DNA from: Streptomyces cellostaticus
GTDB taxonomy: Bacteria; Actinomycetota; Actinomycetes; Streptomycetales; Streptomycetaceae
Length of the DNA: 64,000 nt
Assembly: GCF_001513965.1 (NCBI RefSeq)
Contig: NZ_KQ948015.1
Coordinates: 613,348 to 677,347, forward strand
Direction: 5' to 3'
In this document: positions 16,400 to 25,791 of the stretch, one piece after another
Layout: every line of letters starts with the position of its first letter
Numbering within the stretch: position 1 is the first letter of the stretch
The notes under the pieces: model-generated
What the model was told of the DNA's origin: nothing
Seen by the model: only the letters and a program-made list of their open reading frames with translations
The model's database searches: none
Program-made: the position numbers and the translations under genes

Positions 16400-18175
16400 T
16401 CAGCCACCGAGGACCGGCAGTTCCAGCACCCCGGTGTCCCCGGGCGCGCTGACCACGGTGACCGGCTTGATCCCCCGGTTGCCGTAGTACGCGTCGTCGC
16501 TCGCCGCGATCACGAACCGCAGCCGGTGCCCCTTGGCGTACCGGTGCACGATGCCCGGCAGCGTCACGGTGAAGCTCTGGGTCACGTCGGGCACGCGGAC
16601 CGGCGCGACCAGCCGGTGCACCAGCGTCCTGGTGCCGTCGGGCGCGACGTCGTACAGCTTGGCGAACAGCACGAGCTTGTCGGCCGCGTCGCCGGAGTCC
16701 TGCGTCCGCTCGGCCTTCGGCGACACGACCCTCAGGGTGGCGCGGGGCGCGCCGACGACATCCGTGGTGCGGGCGAGGGGCTCGCTGGTCCAGCCCAGAT
16801 AGGTGCCCTCGGTGTCGTAGGGCGCCGGGTCCGGCAGCCCGAGGAGCCCGGTGAGGGAATTCTCCGAATGGCTCGTGGAGATCAGCCGGTTGGTGTACGT
16901 ACGGCTGCCCCGGGCGACCTTCGCGCGGTTGTCGACGAGCTTGCCGTCGCCGGAGAGGTAGAGCTTCTCGGTGAGGGCGGGAAGGCGGGCGGCGGTGGCG
17001 TAGGTGCGGTCGGGGTCGGTGATCCAGTCGCGGTAGTAGGCGAGGGCCGGCCCGGTGTCGGCGCCCTTGTGCCCCCGGAGGTAGCGGTCGAACCAGGCGA
17101 GGATCCGCCTGCCCACATAGCTGGACTCCAAGTTGCCGTGAAGCAGGTTGAGTTCACCGGTGTCCGGGTCGCTGGTGCCGCCGCTGTGCCCCCAGGACTG
17201 CCAGATCATCTTGGCGGGCGTGCCCTGGTCCTTGAGCGTCTTGTACGTCGCCGTCGCCTCGTTGAGGTCGAAGAGGGTGTCGGCCTGCCCCTGGACCAGC
17301 AGGGTCGGCGCCTTGACCCGGCTCAGATACGACACCGGGGAGACGCTGTGGGCGTAGGTGAGCAGCTCGGCGGTGGCGTCGGCCGGGTAGCTGCCGGAGT
17401 CGAGGGTGTGGATGATGTCGCAGGCCGGGGTGACGAAGTGCAGGCAGGCAAGGGAGTTGATCCGGGACGGGTCGAGGTTCGGCTCGGTCAGCGGCTGGCT
17501 CTCGCCGGCGAGGTAGAAGCCGTTGGTCCACTGCCACTTGAAGGCGCCGGGGACGGTCCCGGCGGTGTTGTTCGGGTCCAGCGAGTAGGCCAGGTCGTTC
17601 CAGGTGACCAGGGGCACGAGCGCGTCGACGCGGTGGTCCACGGCGGCCGTGGCCAGCTGGATCGCGCCTCCGTAGGAACCGCCGATCATGCCGACGCGCG
17701 GGTCACCGGCGGAGTCGAGGGTGACGAAGTCGGCCCTGGTCCCGTCGTCGGTGGTCCTTCGTCCGCCCAGGAAGTCGATGAGCCGGGAGGCGGCGATGCC
17801 GTCGATGCCCGGGTCGTCCATCGAGATGAGGCAGCCGGACTTGCCGAAGCCGAGTCCGGAGTAGATGAGGGAGACGTAGCCACGCTCGGCGAAGGCTTTG
17901 CCGATGACATCGGTCGAGCCGTCGGACTTGCTCCCGCCGAAGCCGTTCGTGGCGAGCAGGGCGGGTGCGGGGTGGGAGCGGTCCACGCCCGCGGGGCGGT
18001 AGAGGTCGGCGTCCACCGTGCAGGTGCGACCACCGGCCTGGACGGTGAACTTCAGTGCGGTGACGGTGTATCGACCGCTCGCGGCTGTGGGAGCGGTGAG
18101 GGTAAGGGGTGCGGTGAGCGCGACACCCAGGGCGAGAGCGAGCGGGGCCCGGGATCTGGGCACGCGTCGGGACAC
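16400..18175 (-). CDS. secreted CocE/NonD-type (X-Pro dipeptidyl-peptidase-like) hydrolase
   Basis: A 591-residue protein with a Sec signal peptide (RRVPRSR then a hydrophobic core LALALGVALTA, cleavage near TAASG). The alpha/beta-hydrolase domain has the nucleophile elbow GGSYGG and a cap. A C-terminal jelly-roll (from ~400) completes the PepX/CocE layout. Such enzymes cleave X-Pro dipeptides, cephalosporin side chains or esters outside the cell. The GTG at 18175 is chosen because GGAGG lies 5 bases before it; the ATG at 18187 overlaps that site and is unlikely. A perfect TGACACGTGTCA palindrome lies about 65 bases upstream and may be an operator. Confidence 0.85.
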   Translation of the reverse strand: MSRRVPRSRAPLALALGVALTAPLTLTAPTAASGRYTVTALKFTVQAGGRTCTVDADLYRPAGVDRSHPAPALLATNGFGGSKSDGSTDVIGKAFAERGYVSLIYSGLGFGKSGCLISMDDPGIDGIAASRLIDFLGGRRTTDDGTRADFVTLDSAGDPRVGMIGGSYGGAIQLATAAVDHRVDALVPLVTWNDLAYSLDPNNTAGTVPGAFKWQWTNGFYLAGESQPLTEPNLDPSRINSLACLHFVTPACDIIHTLDSGSYPADATAELLTYAHSVSPVSYLSRVKAPTLLVQGQADTLFDLNEATATYKTLKDQGTPAKMIWQSWGHSGGTSDPDTGELNLLHGNLESSYVGRRILAWFDRYLRGHKGADTGPALAYYRDWITDPDRTYATAARLPALTEKLYLSGDGKLVDNRAKVARGSRTYTNRLISTSHSENSLTGLLGLPDPAPYDTEGTYLGWTSEPLARTTDVVGAPRATLRVVSPKAERTQDSGDAADKLVLFAKLYDVAPDGTRTLVHRLVAPVRVPDVTQSFTVTLPGIVHRYAKGHRLRFVIAASDDAYYGNRGIKPVTVVSAPGDTGVLELPVLGG

Positions 18176-18238
18176 GGAGACCTCCATACTGAGGCAACGC
18201 GGATACCGGCCGGTAGGTAGCGGCCGTTCACCATGCTG

Positions 18239-18250
18239 TGACACGTGTCA
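18239..18250. promoter_or_regulatory. 12-bp palindrome upstream of the secreted hydrolase
   Basis: TGACACGTGTCA is perfectly palindromic and lies in the 131-base gap between the hydrolase start and the LD-carboxypeptidase stop. Its half-sites TGACAC/GTGTCA recur, with a 3-base gap, in the ccr promoter at 48776-48790. A TTGACC hexamer a few bases further upstream on the minus strand could be a -35 box, placing the palindrome in the spacer. The binding protein is unknown. Confidence 0.4.
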
Positions 18251-18306
18251 GATCACGGTCAATCCAGCTAACGTGTGGTTTCTTGACAGGGATTCAGTAG
18301 CGAATC

Positions 18307-19230
18307 TCAGCGCAGGGCGGGCTCGTCCAGCATCAACGTGCCGGCGTCCGCGTCGAGTTCGGCCGTGACGCCGAAGGGTATGGTCAACGCACCCTCGCAG
18401 TGACCGAATCCGAACTCCTCGACGACGGGGACGCCGAGCGAGCCGAGGCGGTCGGCGAGCATGGGCCGCACCCGTTCGTAGGGATCGCACCGCTCCCAGG
18501 AGCCGAGCAGCACCCCGCGCACCCCCTCCAGCCAGCCCGCGCGCAGCAGCTGGGTGAGGTAGCGGTCCAGCCGGTACGTCTCCTCGCCCACGTCCTCCAG
18601 GCACAGCAGTCCGCCGCGCGCCGAGGGGCGGGCCTGCGGGGCGCCGCGTTCCGCGGCGAGCAGGCTCAGACAGCCGCCGAGGGTGACACCGCGGGCCCGG
18701 CCCGGGACGAGGGCGGTGCCGTCGGAGGCGATGGTGCGGACGGTCTCCGGGGCGAAGAGCGTGGCCCGCAGATGCCCCTGCGCCCGATCGTTCTTGGTGA
18801 AGTCGATGCCGGCCGCCATCGGCCCGTGCAGGGTGGCGAGCCCCAGGCGGGTGGCGAAGGCCTCGTGCAGGACGGTGATGTCGCTGAAGCCGACGAACAC
18901 CTTGGGCCCGGCGGCGCGCATCGCCTGCCAGTCGAGCAGGTCGATCATCCGCTGCACGCCGTAGCCGCCGCGGGCGCACAGGACCGCGTCCACCGCCGGG
19001 TCGCACCAGGCGTTCTGGAAGTCGGCGGCGCGGTCGGCGTCCGTGCCCGCCAGGTAGGCGAACTCCCCGTGCCGGTCCAGCGCATGGGGCGCCACCACCG
19101 GGTCGAGATCCCAGCCGCGCAGCACGTCGAGCCCCGCCTGCAGCCGCTCCTCGGGCACCGGCCCGCTGGCGGCCACCACGGCCACGCGCGCGCCGGGGGC
19201 CAGCCGGGCCGGTCGTACCAGTTCTCTCAC
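18307..19230 (-). CDS. LD-carboxypeptidase (S66 family)
   Basis: A 307-residue protein of the LdcA/MccF family, Ser-Glu-His peptidases that cut the bond to the terminal D-alanine of murein tetrapeptides or related amides. Visible motifs are VAVVAASGPV at the N-terminus, LCARGGYGVQRMIDLLDW, VGFSDITVLHEAF (probable nucleophile region) and GHCEGALTIPFG near the C-terminus with a His. The GTG start overlaps the upstream S9 peptidase stop by 4 bases (GTGA, 19227-19230), so it is translationally coupled as the last gene of a four-peptidase operon. No signal peptide is seen, so it acts in the cytosol, as expected for cell-wall peptide recycling. Confidence 0.88.
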   Translation of the reverse strand: MRELVRPARLAPGARVAVVAASGPVPEERLQAGLDVLRGWDLDPVVAPHALDRHGEFAYLAGTDADRAADFQNAWCDPAVDAVLCARGGYGVQRMIDLLDWQAMRAAGPKVFVGFSDITVLHEAFATRLGLATLHGPMAAGIDFTKNDRAQGHLRATLFAPETVRTIASDGTALVPGRARGVTLGGCLSLLAAERGAPQARPSARGGLLCLEDVGEETYRLDRYLTQLLRAGWLEGVRGVLLGSWERCDPYERVRPMLADRLGSLGVPVVEEFGFGHCEGALTIPFGVTAELDADAGTLMLDEPALR

Positions 19231-21179
19231 GTGCGCAACTCCAACTCCGGGACGCCGGACGCATCCAGCTCGAACACCTGAACGTACAGGGAAAGTTCGG
19301 CCTCCAGGGCGCGGACCATGGTCTCGGCGCGCCGGAACCCGTGGCCCTCCCCCTCGAAGGCGAGATAGGCGTGCGGCACGCCCCGGCCGTCGAGCCGGGC
19401 CAGGAAGCGTTCGCACTGGGAGGGCGGGCAGATCACGTCGTCCAGGCCCTGGAGCAGCAGGAAGGGCGCGCGGAGCCGGTCCGCGTGCGCGGCGGGCGAG
19501 CGCTCGGCGTAACGGGCGGGGACCTCGGCGAGCGGGCCGATCAGCGACTCCAGGTAGCGCGACTCGAAGTCGTGGGTCTCCCCCGGGCCCCAGGTGGTGA
19601 GGTCGAGGACGGGGTAGCTGATCGTGCCGCAGGCGTAGACGTCGGTGGTGGTCAGGGAGGCGGCGGTGGTCCAGCCGCCCGCGCTGCCGCCGCGGATCGC
19701 GAGCCGGCTGCGGTCGGCGGTGCCCTCCTCGGCGAGGGCGAGGGCGACGGCCGCGCAGTCCTCGACGTCGACCACGCCCCACTGTTCGCGCAGCCGCTCG
19801 CGGTAGGCGCGCCCGTACCCGGTGGAGCCGCCGTAGTCGACCTCGGCGACCCCGATGCCGCGCGAGGTGAAGTAGGCGATCTCCAGGTCCAGCACGAGCG
19901 GCACCCGGCTGGTGGGTCCGCCGTGCGCCCAGATGACGTACGGCGGCAGCTCGCCGTCGAGGGCGGTGCGGTCGGGGCTGTGCGGAGGGTAGATGTGGGC
20001 GTGCACCTCGCGGCCGGCCGGGCCGGTGAAGGTGCGGATCTGCGGCTCGGGGTAGTACGCCGGGTCGACGGGATCCCGGTGCCGGGCACCGATCGCCCGG
20101 GCGCGCCCGCCGGTGGTGTCCAGCTCGACCACTTCGTATGCGGTACGCGGGCTGGCGCCGACCGCGACGACCCGCTCGCCGTGGGCGGCGAGGCCGGGCG
20201 CGAACTCGGTCCACGGTCCGGCGGCGTCGACGACCTCGCCGGATTCCGGATCCAGTATCCCGAGTACGGTCGACCCCCGGCCGTGTACGACCGCGATCAG
20301 CCCGTCGGCCAGCGGCGCGAACCAGCGCAGGCCCAGCTTCCACAGCGGCCCGGCGAACTCCTCCTCGCGTGGGCACAGCGGGATGCCGTCCCGGTACAGG
20401 TTCCACCAGCCGCTGCGGTCGCTTGCATACAGCAGACGGCCGTCTGCAGACCACTCCGCCTGTGCGACGGCCTCCTCCGGACCGCCCGCGACCGTGTGGA
20501 CCGCATGCAGTACACCGTCGTCACCGATCTCGCCGACGAGCAGTTCCGTGCCGTCCCACGGCATCCGCGGATGATCCCAGGCGAGCCAGGCGGCCCGGCG
20601 GCCGTCGGGCGAGAGGCGGGGGCCGGTGACGAACCGGTGCCGGTCGTCGGTCAGCTCGCGCACGGCGGCCCGGTCCTCGGCGGCCGAGCCGTCCAGCGGT
20701 ACGGCGGCCAGGACACGCCGGACGTCGCCGGGACCGTCCCCGGTGAACTCCTCCAGGACGCACCACACTTCACCGCGGGCGAGGTCCACCTTCGGTTCCG
20801 CCCAGCGCAGCCCGCCGCCCACCGGTGACAGGGGCGTCAGCGGGCGCGGCTCGGCGCCGGGCTCGTACCGGTACAGCCGTTGGTCGGCGAAGTGCGTGAA
20901 CACCACCAGGGGCCCGCTGTCCCACTCAACCCCGGTCCAGGGCCTGCCCCCGTACTCGATGACCCGGCTGCGCACGTTCCACGGCGCGGGCAGCACCGTC
21001 TCCTCGCCGCCGTCCGCCGAGCGCCGCACCAGCGCCCGGCGCCCGCCCTCGGCGGGCCGGGGCTCGGTCCACCAGACCTCGTCCCCGACGAACCCCACCC
21101 ATTCCGGCAGCCCGTCGTGCGCGGCGGCGAGCGCCGCGTCGATGGGCGAGGGCCAGGAGCCGTACGCCGACCTCAGCAT
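19227..21179 (-). CDS. S9 family prolyl-oligopeptidase-type peptidase
   Basis: A 650-residue protein: an N-terminal beta-propeller region (~1-380) and a C-terminal alpha/beta-hydrolase peptidase domain with IRGGSAGGW (nucleophile Ser), a FLLLQGLDDVICPP segment carrying the acid and EGEGHGF with the catalytic His. This is the acylaminoacyl-peptidase/dipeptidyl-aminopeptidase type, cytosolic, acting on short peptides admitted by the propeller. The ATG at 21179 is chosen over the GTG at 21188 because GGGAGGG lies at the right distance only for the ATG. It lies 15 bases after the M20 hydrolase stop and overlaps the S66 gene downstream. Confidence 0.88.
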   Translation of the reverse strand: MLRSAYGSWPSPIDAALAAAHDGLPEWVGFVGDEVWWTEPRPAEGGRRALVRRSADGGEETVLPAPWNVRSRVIEYGGRPWTGVEWDSGPLVVFTHFADQRLYRYEPGAEPRPLTPLSPVGGGLRWAEPKVDLARGEVWCVLEEFTGDGPGDVRRVLAAVPLDGSAAEDRAAVRELTDDRHRFVTGPRLSPDGRRAAWLAWDHPRMPWDGTELLVGEIGDDGVLHAVHTVAGGPEEAVAQAEWSADGRLLYASDRSGWWNLYRDGIPLCPREEEFAGPLWKLGLRWFAPLADGLIAVVHGRGSTVLGILDPESGEVVDAAGPWTEFAPGLAAHGERVVAVGASPRTAYEVVELDTTGGRARAIGARHRDPVDPAYYPEPQIRTFTGPAGREVHAHIYPPHSPDRTALDGELPPYVIWAHGGPTSRVPLVLDLEIAYFTSRGIGVAEVDYGGSTGYGRAYRERLREQWGVVDVEDCAAVALALAEEGTADRSRLAIRGGSAGGWTTAASLTTTDVYACGTISYPVLDLTTWGPGETHDFESRYLESLIGPLAEVPARYAERSPAAHADRLRAPFLLLQGLDDVICPPSQCERFLARLDGRGVPHAYLAFEGEGHGFRRAETMVRALEAELSLYVQVFELDASGVPELELRT

Positions 21180-21194
21180 CGTGTCCACCCTCCC

Positions 21195-22499
21195 CTAGGC
21201 CGTCCGCAGGAAGCGGTCGAGGACCCGGACGCCGAAGTGCAGCGCCTCGACGGGGACGCGCTCGTCGACGCCGTGGAACAGCGCCTGGTAGTCGAGGTCC
21301 TCGGGCAGCTTCAGCGGCGTGAAGGCGTAGCCGGTGATGCCGAGCCGCGAGAACTGCTTGGCGTCGGTACCGCCCGACATGCAGTACGGCACCACATGCC
21401 CCTCCGGTGCGAACTCCTCGACGGCCGCCCGCATCCCGGCGAAGACCGGCGAGTCCACGGGTGCCTGCAGCGCGACCTCCCGGTGGGCGAACTCCCAGTC
21501 CACGTCCGGCCCGGTGAGCCGGTCGAGGGTGGCGCGGAACTCCTCCTCGCCGCCCGCCAGACAGCGCCCGTCCACGAAGGCGACCGCCTCGCCCGGGATG
21601 ACGTTGACCTTGTAACCGGCTTCCAGCATGGTCGGGTTGGCGCTGTTGCGCAGGGTCGCCTCGACCAGCTGGGCGGCCGGGCCGAGCTTCTCCAGCAGCC
21701 GGTCGAGCTCCCGGAAGTCGGCCTCGATGCCGTAGAGGGTGGCGAGGCCGGTGAGGGCGGCCCGTACGGTCGGGGTGAGCCTGAGCGGCCACTCGTACTC
21801 GCCGATCCGGGTGACGGCGGCGGCGAGCCTGGTCACCGCGTTCTCCTTGTTCACCCTGGAGCCGTGTCCGGCCCGGCCGCGCGCGGTGAGCTTCAGCCAG
21901 CCGGTGCCGCGCTCGCCCGCACCGATCGGGTAGATCTGCCGCCCGGCGCCGTCGTGGAAGGTGAAGGCACCGGCCTCGCTGATGCCTTCCGTACAGCCCT
22001 CGAACAGTTCCGGATGCCGGTCGGCGAGGAACCCGGAGCCGTCCTCGGCGCTGGCCTCCTCGTCGGCGGTGAACGCGATGACCAGGTCGCGGCGGGGCCG
22101 TACGCCCTGCCGGGCCCAGGAGCGGACGACCGCCAGGATCATCGCGTCCATGTCCTTCATGTCGACGGCGCCCCGCCCCCACACCACACCGTCGCGAATC
22201 TCGCCCGAGAACGGATGCACGCTCCAGTCGGCGGCGTCGGCCGGCACCACGTCGAGGTGGCCGTGCACGAGCAGCCCGTGGGCGGACGGGTCGGTGCCCT
22301 CGATCCGGGCGACGACATTGGTCCGCCCCGGCGTCCGCTCCAGCAGCAGCGGTTCCAGCCCCGCCCCGGCCAGCCGCTCGGCCGCGTACTCGGCGGCGGG
22401 CCGCTCCCGGCAGTCCCCGCCGCCCCGGTTGGTGGTGTCGATCCGGATCAGGCCGGAGGCGAACTCGACCACCTCGTCCAGGGCCTGCTCGTCAGCCAT
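21195..22499 (-). CDS. M20/M25/M40 family metallohydrolase
   Basis: A 434-residue zinc peptidase/deacylase. Metal and catalytic motifs are in order: LLVHGHLDVVP (His, Asp), GRGAVDMKD, TADEEASAEDGSG (catalytic Glu and ligand) and a C-terminal FHGVDERVP (His ligand). A dimerisation domain lies around residues 190-300. Substrates in this family include dipeptides, N-acyl amino acids and succinyl-diaminopimelate; length and the DTTNRGG start place it with ArgE/DapE-like enzymes of broad use. The start overlaps the upstream M55 gene by 8 bases, so both are made together with the downstream S9 and S66 peptidases. Confidence 0.87.
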   Translation of the reverse strand: MADEQALDEVVEFASGLIRIDTTNRGGGDCRERPAAEYAAERLAGAGLEPLLLERTPGRTNVVARIEGTDPSAHGLLVHGHLDVVPADAADWSVHPFSGEIRDGVVWGRGAVDMKDMDAMILAVVRSWARQGVRPRRDLVIAFTADEEASAEDGSGFLADRHPELFEGCTEGISEAGAFTFHDGAGRQIYPIGAGERGTGWLKLTARGRAGHGSRVNKENAVTRLAAAVTRIGEYEWPLRLTPTVRAALTGLATLYGIEADFRELDRLLEKLGPAAQLVEATLRNSANPTMLEAGYKVNVIPGEAVAFVDGRCLAGGEEEFRATLDRLTGPDVDWEFAHREVALQAPVDSPVFAGMRAAVEEFAPEGHVVPYCMSGGTDAKQFSRLGITGYAFTPLKLPEDLDYQALFHGVDERVPVEALHFGVRVLDRFLRTA

Positions 22500-23325
22500 A
22501 CTGCTCCTCCACCGCGGCCGAGACGATCGTGGTGAGCGCCTTGAAGGTACGGATCCCTTCGTACATGGTGTCGCTGGTGTACGCCACCTTCCGCTCGCCG
22601 ATGCGCGCGACCCCCGGCACGACGGTCGCGGCCATCGCCAGGTGCTCGGCGTCGACCTCGACGGCGACGGTGAACGGGCCGCCGTGCACGGGTTCGTGCC
22701 GGACCGCCAGCTGTGCGGCCTCCTTGGCCGCCGCGCGGATGTCGGCGGCGGTGCGGGCCGGGGTCCGGCACACCGCCGCGTACCGCGACACATGGTCCTT
22801 GACCGCGACCTTCAGCGCCCCGGGCGCATACCCGAGCGCGTCGTCGCAGGCCACGTCGTCGCCGGTGACGAGCACGACGGGCACGCCGTACTCGGCGACG
22901 ACGTGCGCATTGAGCAGACCCTCGCTCGCGCGGACGTCGTTCACCCACACCCCGGTGATCTGGTTCGCGAGGTAGGTGTGCGCGAGGACACCCTCCATGC
23001 CGGCGCCGGCGTGGTAGCCGACGAACGCGATGCCGTCCACGTCACCGTGCTGGACGCCCTCCACCATGGACAGCGCCTTGTGCCGCCCGGTGAGCATCTC
23101 GACCCGTTCGTCGAGCCGCTCCAGCAGCAGGTTGCGCATGGTCCAGTGGGCCTCGTTGACGAGTACCTGGTCGGCGCCGCCGTCGAAGAAGCCCTCCACG
23201 GCGGCGCCCACGTCCGAGGTGAACATCGACCGGCAGCGCTCCCACTGCGGCGTCCCCGGCAGCACGTCGGCCGGCCAGGTGACGCCGGTGGCGCCCTCCA
23301 TGTCCGCGCTGATGAGGATCTTCAT
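22492..23325 (-). CDS. M55 family metallopeptidase, DppA-like D-aminopeptidase
   Basis: A 277-residue protein starting MKILISADMEGATGV, whose Asp and Glu are the zinc ligands of DppA, followed by VNEAHWTM and VGYHAGAG with the remaining His ligands. Bacillus DppA is a decameric D-aminopeptidase releasing D-Ala from D-Ala-D-Ala and D-Ala-Gly-Gly. It is first in an operon with M20, S9 and S66 peptidases, a set well suited to taking apart peptides containing D-residues such as murein fragments. The start is supported by a GGAGAGAG-type site just upstream. No transporter gene is attached. Function is strong at the family level; substrate is inference. Confidence 0.88.
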   Translation of the reverse strand: MKILISADMEGATGVTWPADVLPGTPQWERCRSMFTSDVGAAVEGFFDGGADQVLVNEAHWTMRNLLLERLDERVEMLTGRHKALSMVEGVQHGDVDGIAFVGYHAGAGMEGVLAHTYLANQITGVWVNDVRASEGLLNAHVVAEYGVPVVLVTGDDVACDDALGYAPGALKVAVKDHVSRYAAVCRTPARTAADIRAAAKEAAQLAVRHEPVHGGPFTVAVEVDAEHLAMAATVVPGVARIGERKVAYTSDTMYEGIRTFKALTTIVSAAVEEQYG

Positions 23326-23416
23326 GGTTCTCTCTCCTCTCCCCGGGTCGGTTCACCGGACTCCCCAGACTGACATCATCACGTCGTCGTGGCTGTGCCC
23401 CGGGGCGGCCCGCGTG

Positions 23417-25627
23417 TCATGCGTCCTCGCGCAGCCCGATACGGTCGTGGAGGCGGCGCAGCGGACCGGGGGCCCACCAGTTGGCCCGCCCGGCCAGCCG
23501 CATGAACGACGGCACGAGCACGGCCCGGACGAGCGTCGCGTCCAGTACCACCGCCAGTGCGAGGCCGACGCCGAGCAGTTTCAGCAGGGTCACCCCGGAG
23601 ACGGCGAAGACGAACAGCACTGCGGCGACGAGGACCGCCGCGGCCGTGATGATCCGGCCGGTGTGCTGGAGGCCGAAGGCGACGGACTCCGTGTTGTCGC
23701 CGGTGCACAGGTAGCGCTCACGGATGCGGGAGAGCAGGAAGACCTCGTAGTCCATGGAGAGCCCGAAGGCCACGCAGAACGTCAGGATCGGGATGGTGGC
23801 GTCCAGGGTGCCGGTGTGCGGCGGGCTGCCCACGAGGAACGACAGGTGCCCCTCCTGGAACACGAACACCATCGCCCCGAAGGTGGCACTGAGGCTGAGC
23901 GTGTTGAGCACCAGTGCCTTCACCGGCATCAGGACGCTCCCGGTGAACAGGAAGAGCAGCACCAGGGAGGAGCCCACCACGATGCCGATCGCGGCCGGAG
24001 TGGCCCGGGCGATAGCCGAGGTGCTGTCCTCGACCTCGGCGGCCCGTCCGCCCACCGACACCGTGGCCCCGGCCGGCGGCGCCACCTCCCGCAGGCGGCC
24101 CACGAGCCGGGTGCCGGCGGACGAGTTCTGCTCCACCGACGAGACCACCAAGAGCAGCGTGCTGTCGCCGTCCACCAGCGCGGCGGCGGCCGGGCCCGCC
24201 CCCCGGACCCGGAGCCCGGCGGCGTACCTGCCGGGCGCCGCACTCACCTGGCGGACGTCGGGCACCGCGGACAGCGCACGGGCGTAGGGCTCCAGGTTCT
24301 GCACCCGGTCGCGCCCCACGCCCTGCACCACCACCGGGACGGTGCCCAGCGCGTCGGCGTCGAAGCGGTCGCGCAGCAGCTGCGTGGCGCGGTGCACCTG
24401 GGAGGAGGCAGGCAGTGAGCGGTCGTCGAACAGGCCCGAGGCGACCCGGGTGAACGGGGATGCGAGGACGGCCAGCAGCACCACCACGCCGCCGCCGTAG
24501 AGCACCGGACGGCGCATCACCGCGGTGGCGAACCGGTACCAGCGTCCGGCCTCGGGGGCCGCCGCCGGGCCTGCCGTGCGTCGCGCCGGGCCGCGCAGCC
24601 GGACGAAAACGTCGTAGCGGTCGACCCGATGGCCCAGGACGGCCAGCAGCGCGGGCAGGACGAGGACCGCCCCCGCCGCCGCGGAGAGCACCACGGCGAT
24701 GCCGCCGTAGGCGAAGGAGCGCAGGAAGAACTGGGGGAAGACCAGCAGGGCGACGAGGGACAGGGCGACGGTGAGGGCGGAGAACGCGACGGTGCGCCCG
24801 GCCCGGCGCACGGTGGGGCCCAGGGCCTCCTGCACCGTGGCGCCGGCGCGCAGCTCCTCCCGGAAACGGGCGAGGATGAACAGGCTGTAGTCGATGGCGA
24901 GTCCGAGTCCGAGCGAGGTGGTGGAGTTCATCGAGTACACCGAGATCGGCACGGCGCCCGCCAGGGCGTTGAGCACCGCCCGGCTCACCAGGACCGACAG
25001 CAGCGCGATGACCAGCGGCAGGGTGGCGGCCACCGCGCCGCCGAAGACCAGCAGGAGCAGGACCAGGGTGATCGGCGCGGCGATCGCCTCGGCGAGCAGC
25101 AGGTCGTGCGCGGTGCGCCTGCCGACCTCCGACTGCACCTGCGCGGGGCCGGCCGCCAGGACCGTCAGGCCCTGCGCATGCCGTCGGATGTCCGGTACCA
25201 CCCGGTCGGCGGTCTTCGCCCGGTCGTCCTCGTCACCGCTCAGGGAGAGCGTGACCAGCCCGACGGAGCCGTCACGGGAGCGCAGCGAGGGCGCGCGCTG
25301 CGCCGTCCAGTACGAGGTGGCGGCCCGCACGCCCGGAGTGTGCGCGGCGCGACGGGTCAGGGCGGTGCCGAGGGAGGTCATCTCCGGTGAGTCGACGTCG
25401 GTCGTGCCGCGCAGCAGCAGCACCAGGTCGTCGCCGGCGGAGGGGAAGCGCTCGGCGACCAGGCGGGCGGCGCGGGCGGACTGCGCGCCGGGGTCGGAGA
25501 AACCGCCGTGGACCAGCCGGTGTTCCACGCCCAGGCCGCCGGTCCAGGCGAGGACGAGAGTGACTGCGCTCACCCACAGCACGGCGACGCGCCGCCGGTA
25601 CAGTGCCGCGCTGACGCGGTCCAGCAT
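23417..25627 (-). CDS. MMPL family (RND superfamily) transporter
   Basis: A 736-residue membrane protein with the duplicated MMPL layout: one N-terminal membrane helix, an extracytoplasmic loop (~40-170), five helices (~180-350), a second large loop (~390-520) and five or six more helices (~530-720). The GLGLAIDYSLFILARFREE and FGLSMDYEVFLLSRIRERY segments are the repeated family signatures and carry the Asp-Tyr pair that couples proton flow. MMPL proteins export lipids or lipid-like natural products. The start has AGGAAGGA at good spacing. It is divergent from the acyl-CoA thioesterase, 164 bases away, next to the PKS operon, so export of the PKS product is a reasonable inference. Confidence 0.9.
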   Translation of the reverse strand: MLDRVSAALYRRRVAVLWVSAVTLVLAWTGGLGVEHRLVHGGFSDPGAQSARAARLVAERFPSAGDDLVLLLRGTTDVDSPEMTSLGTALTRRAAHTPGVRAATSYWTAQRAPSLRSRDGSVGLVTLSLSGDEDDRAKTADRVVPDIRRHAQGLTVLAAGPAQVQSEVGRRTAHDLLLAEAIAAPITLVLLLLVFGGAVAATLPLVIALLSVLVSRAVLNALAGAVPISVYSMNSTTSLGLGLAIDYSLFILARFREELRAGATVQEALGPTVRRAGRTVAFSALTVALSLVALLVFPQFFLRSFAYGGIAVVLSAAAGAVLVLPALLAVLGHRVDRYDVFVRLRGPARRTAGPAAAPEAGRWYRFATAVMRRPVLYGGGVVVLLAVLASPFTRVASGLFDDRSLPASSQVHRATQLLRDRFDADALGTVPVVVQGVGRDRVQNLEPYARALSAVPDVRQVSAAPGRYAAGLRVRGAGPAAAALVDGDSTLLLVVSSVEQNSSAGTRLVGRLREVAPPAGATVSVGGRAAEVEDSTSAIARATPAAIGIVVGSSLVLLFLFTGSVLMPVKALVLNTLSLSATFGAMVFVFQEGHLSFLVGSPPHTGTLDATIPILTFCVAFGLSMDYEVFLLSRIRERYLCTGDNTESVAFGLQHTGRIITAAAVLVAAVLFVFAVSGVTLLKLLGVGLALAVVLDATLVRAVLVPSFMRLAGRANWWAPGPLRRLHDRIGLREDA

Positions 25628-25654
25628 GACAGTTCCTTCCTGGGTCGAGCAGTC

Positions 25655-25664
25655 TGTCCGGACA
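25655..25664. promoter_or_regulatory. palindrome between the divergent MMPL and thioesterase genes
   Basis: TGTCCGGACA is a perfect 10-bp palindrome 27 bases upstream of the MMPL start. On the other strand, TTGATG (25725-25730) and GATACT (25749-25754), 18 bases apart, could promote the thioesterase. No regulator gene lies nearby, so the palindrome's use is speculative. Confidence 0.3.
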
Positions 25665-25791
25665 AGGGCAAAGGCAAGGGGCCCGCGGTGTCCGCAACCG
25701 CCGGTTCAGCGCCTGCCAGTTCGATTGATGGGCGGGCCCTGAGCTGGCGATACTGGCTCCCGAGCACTGACGCCGAGGCGAAGTGGGGCCC

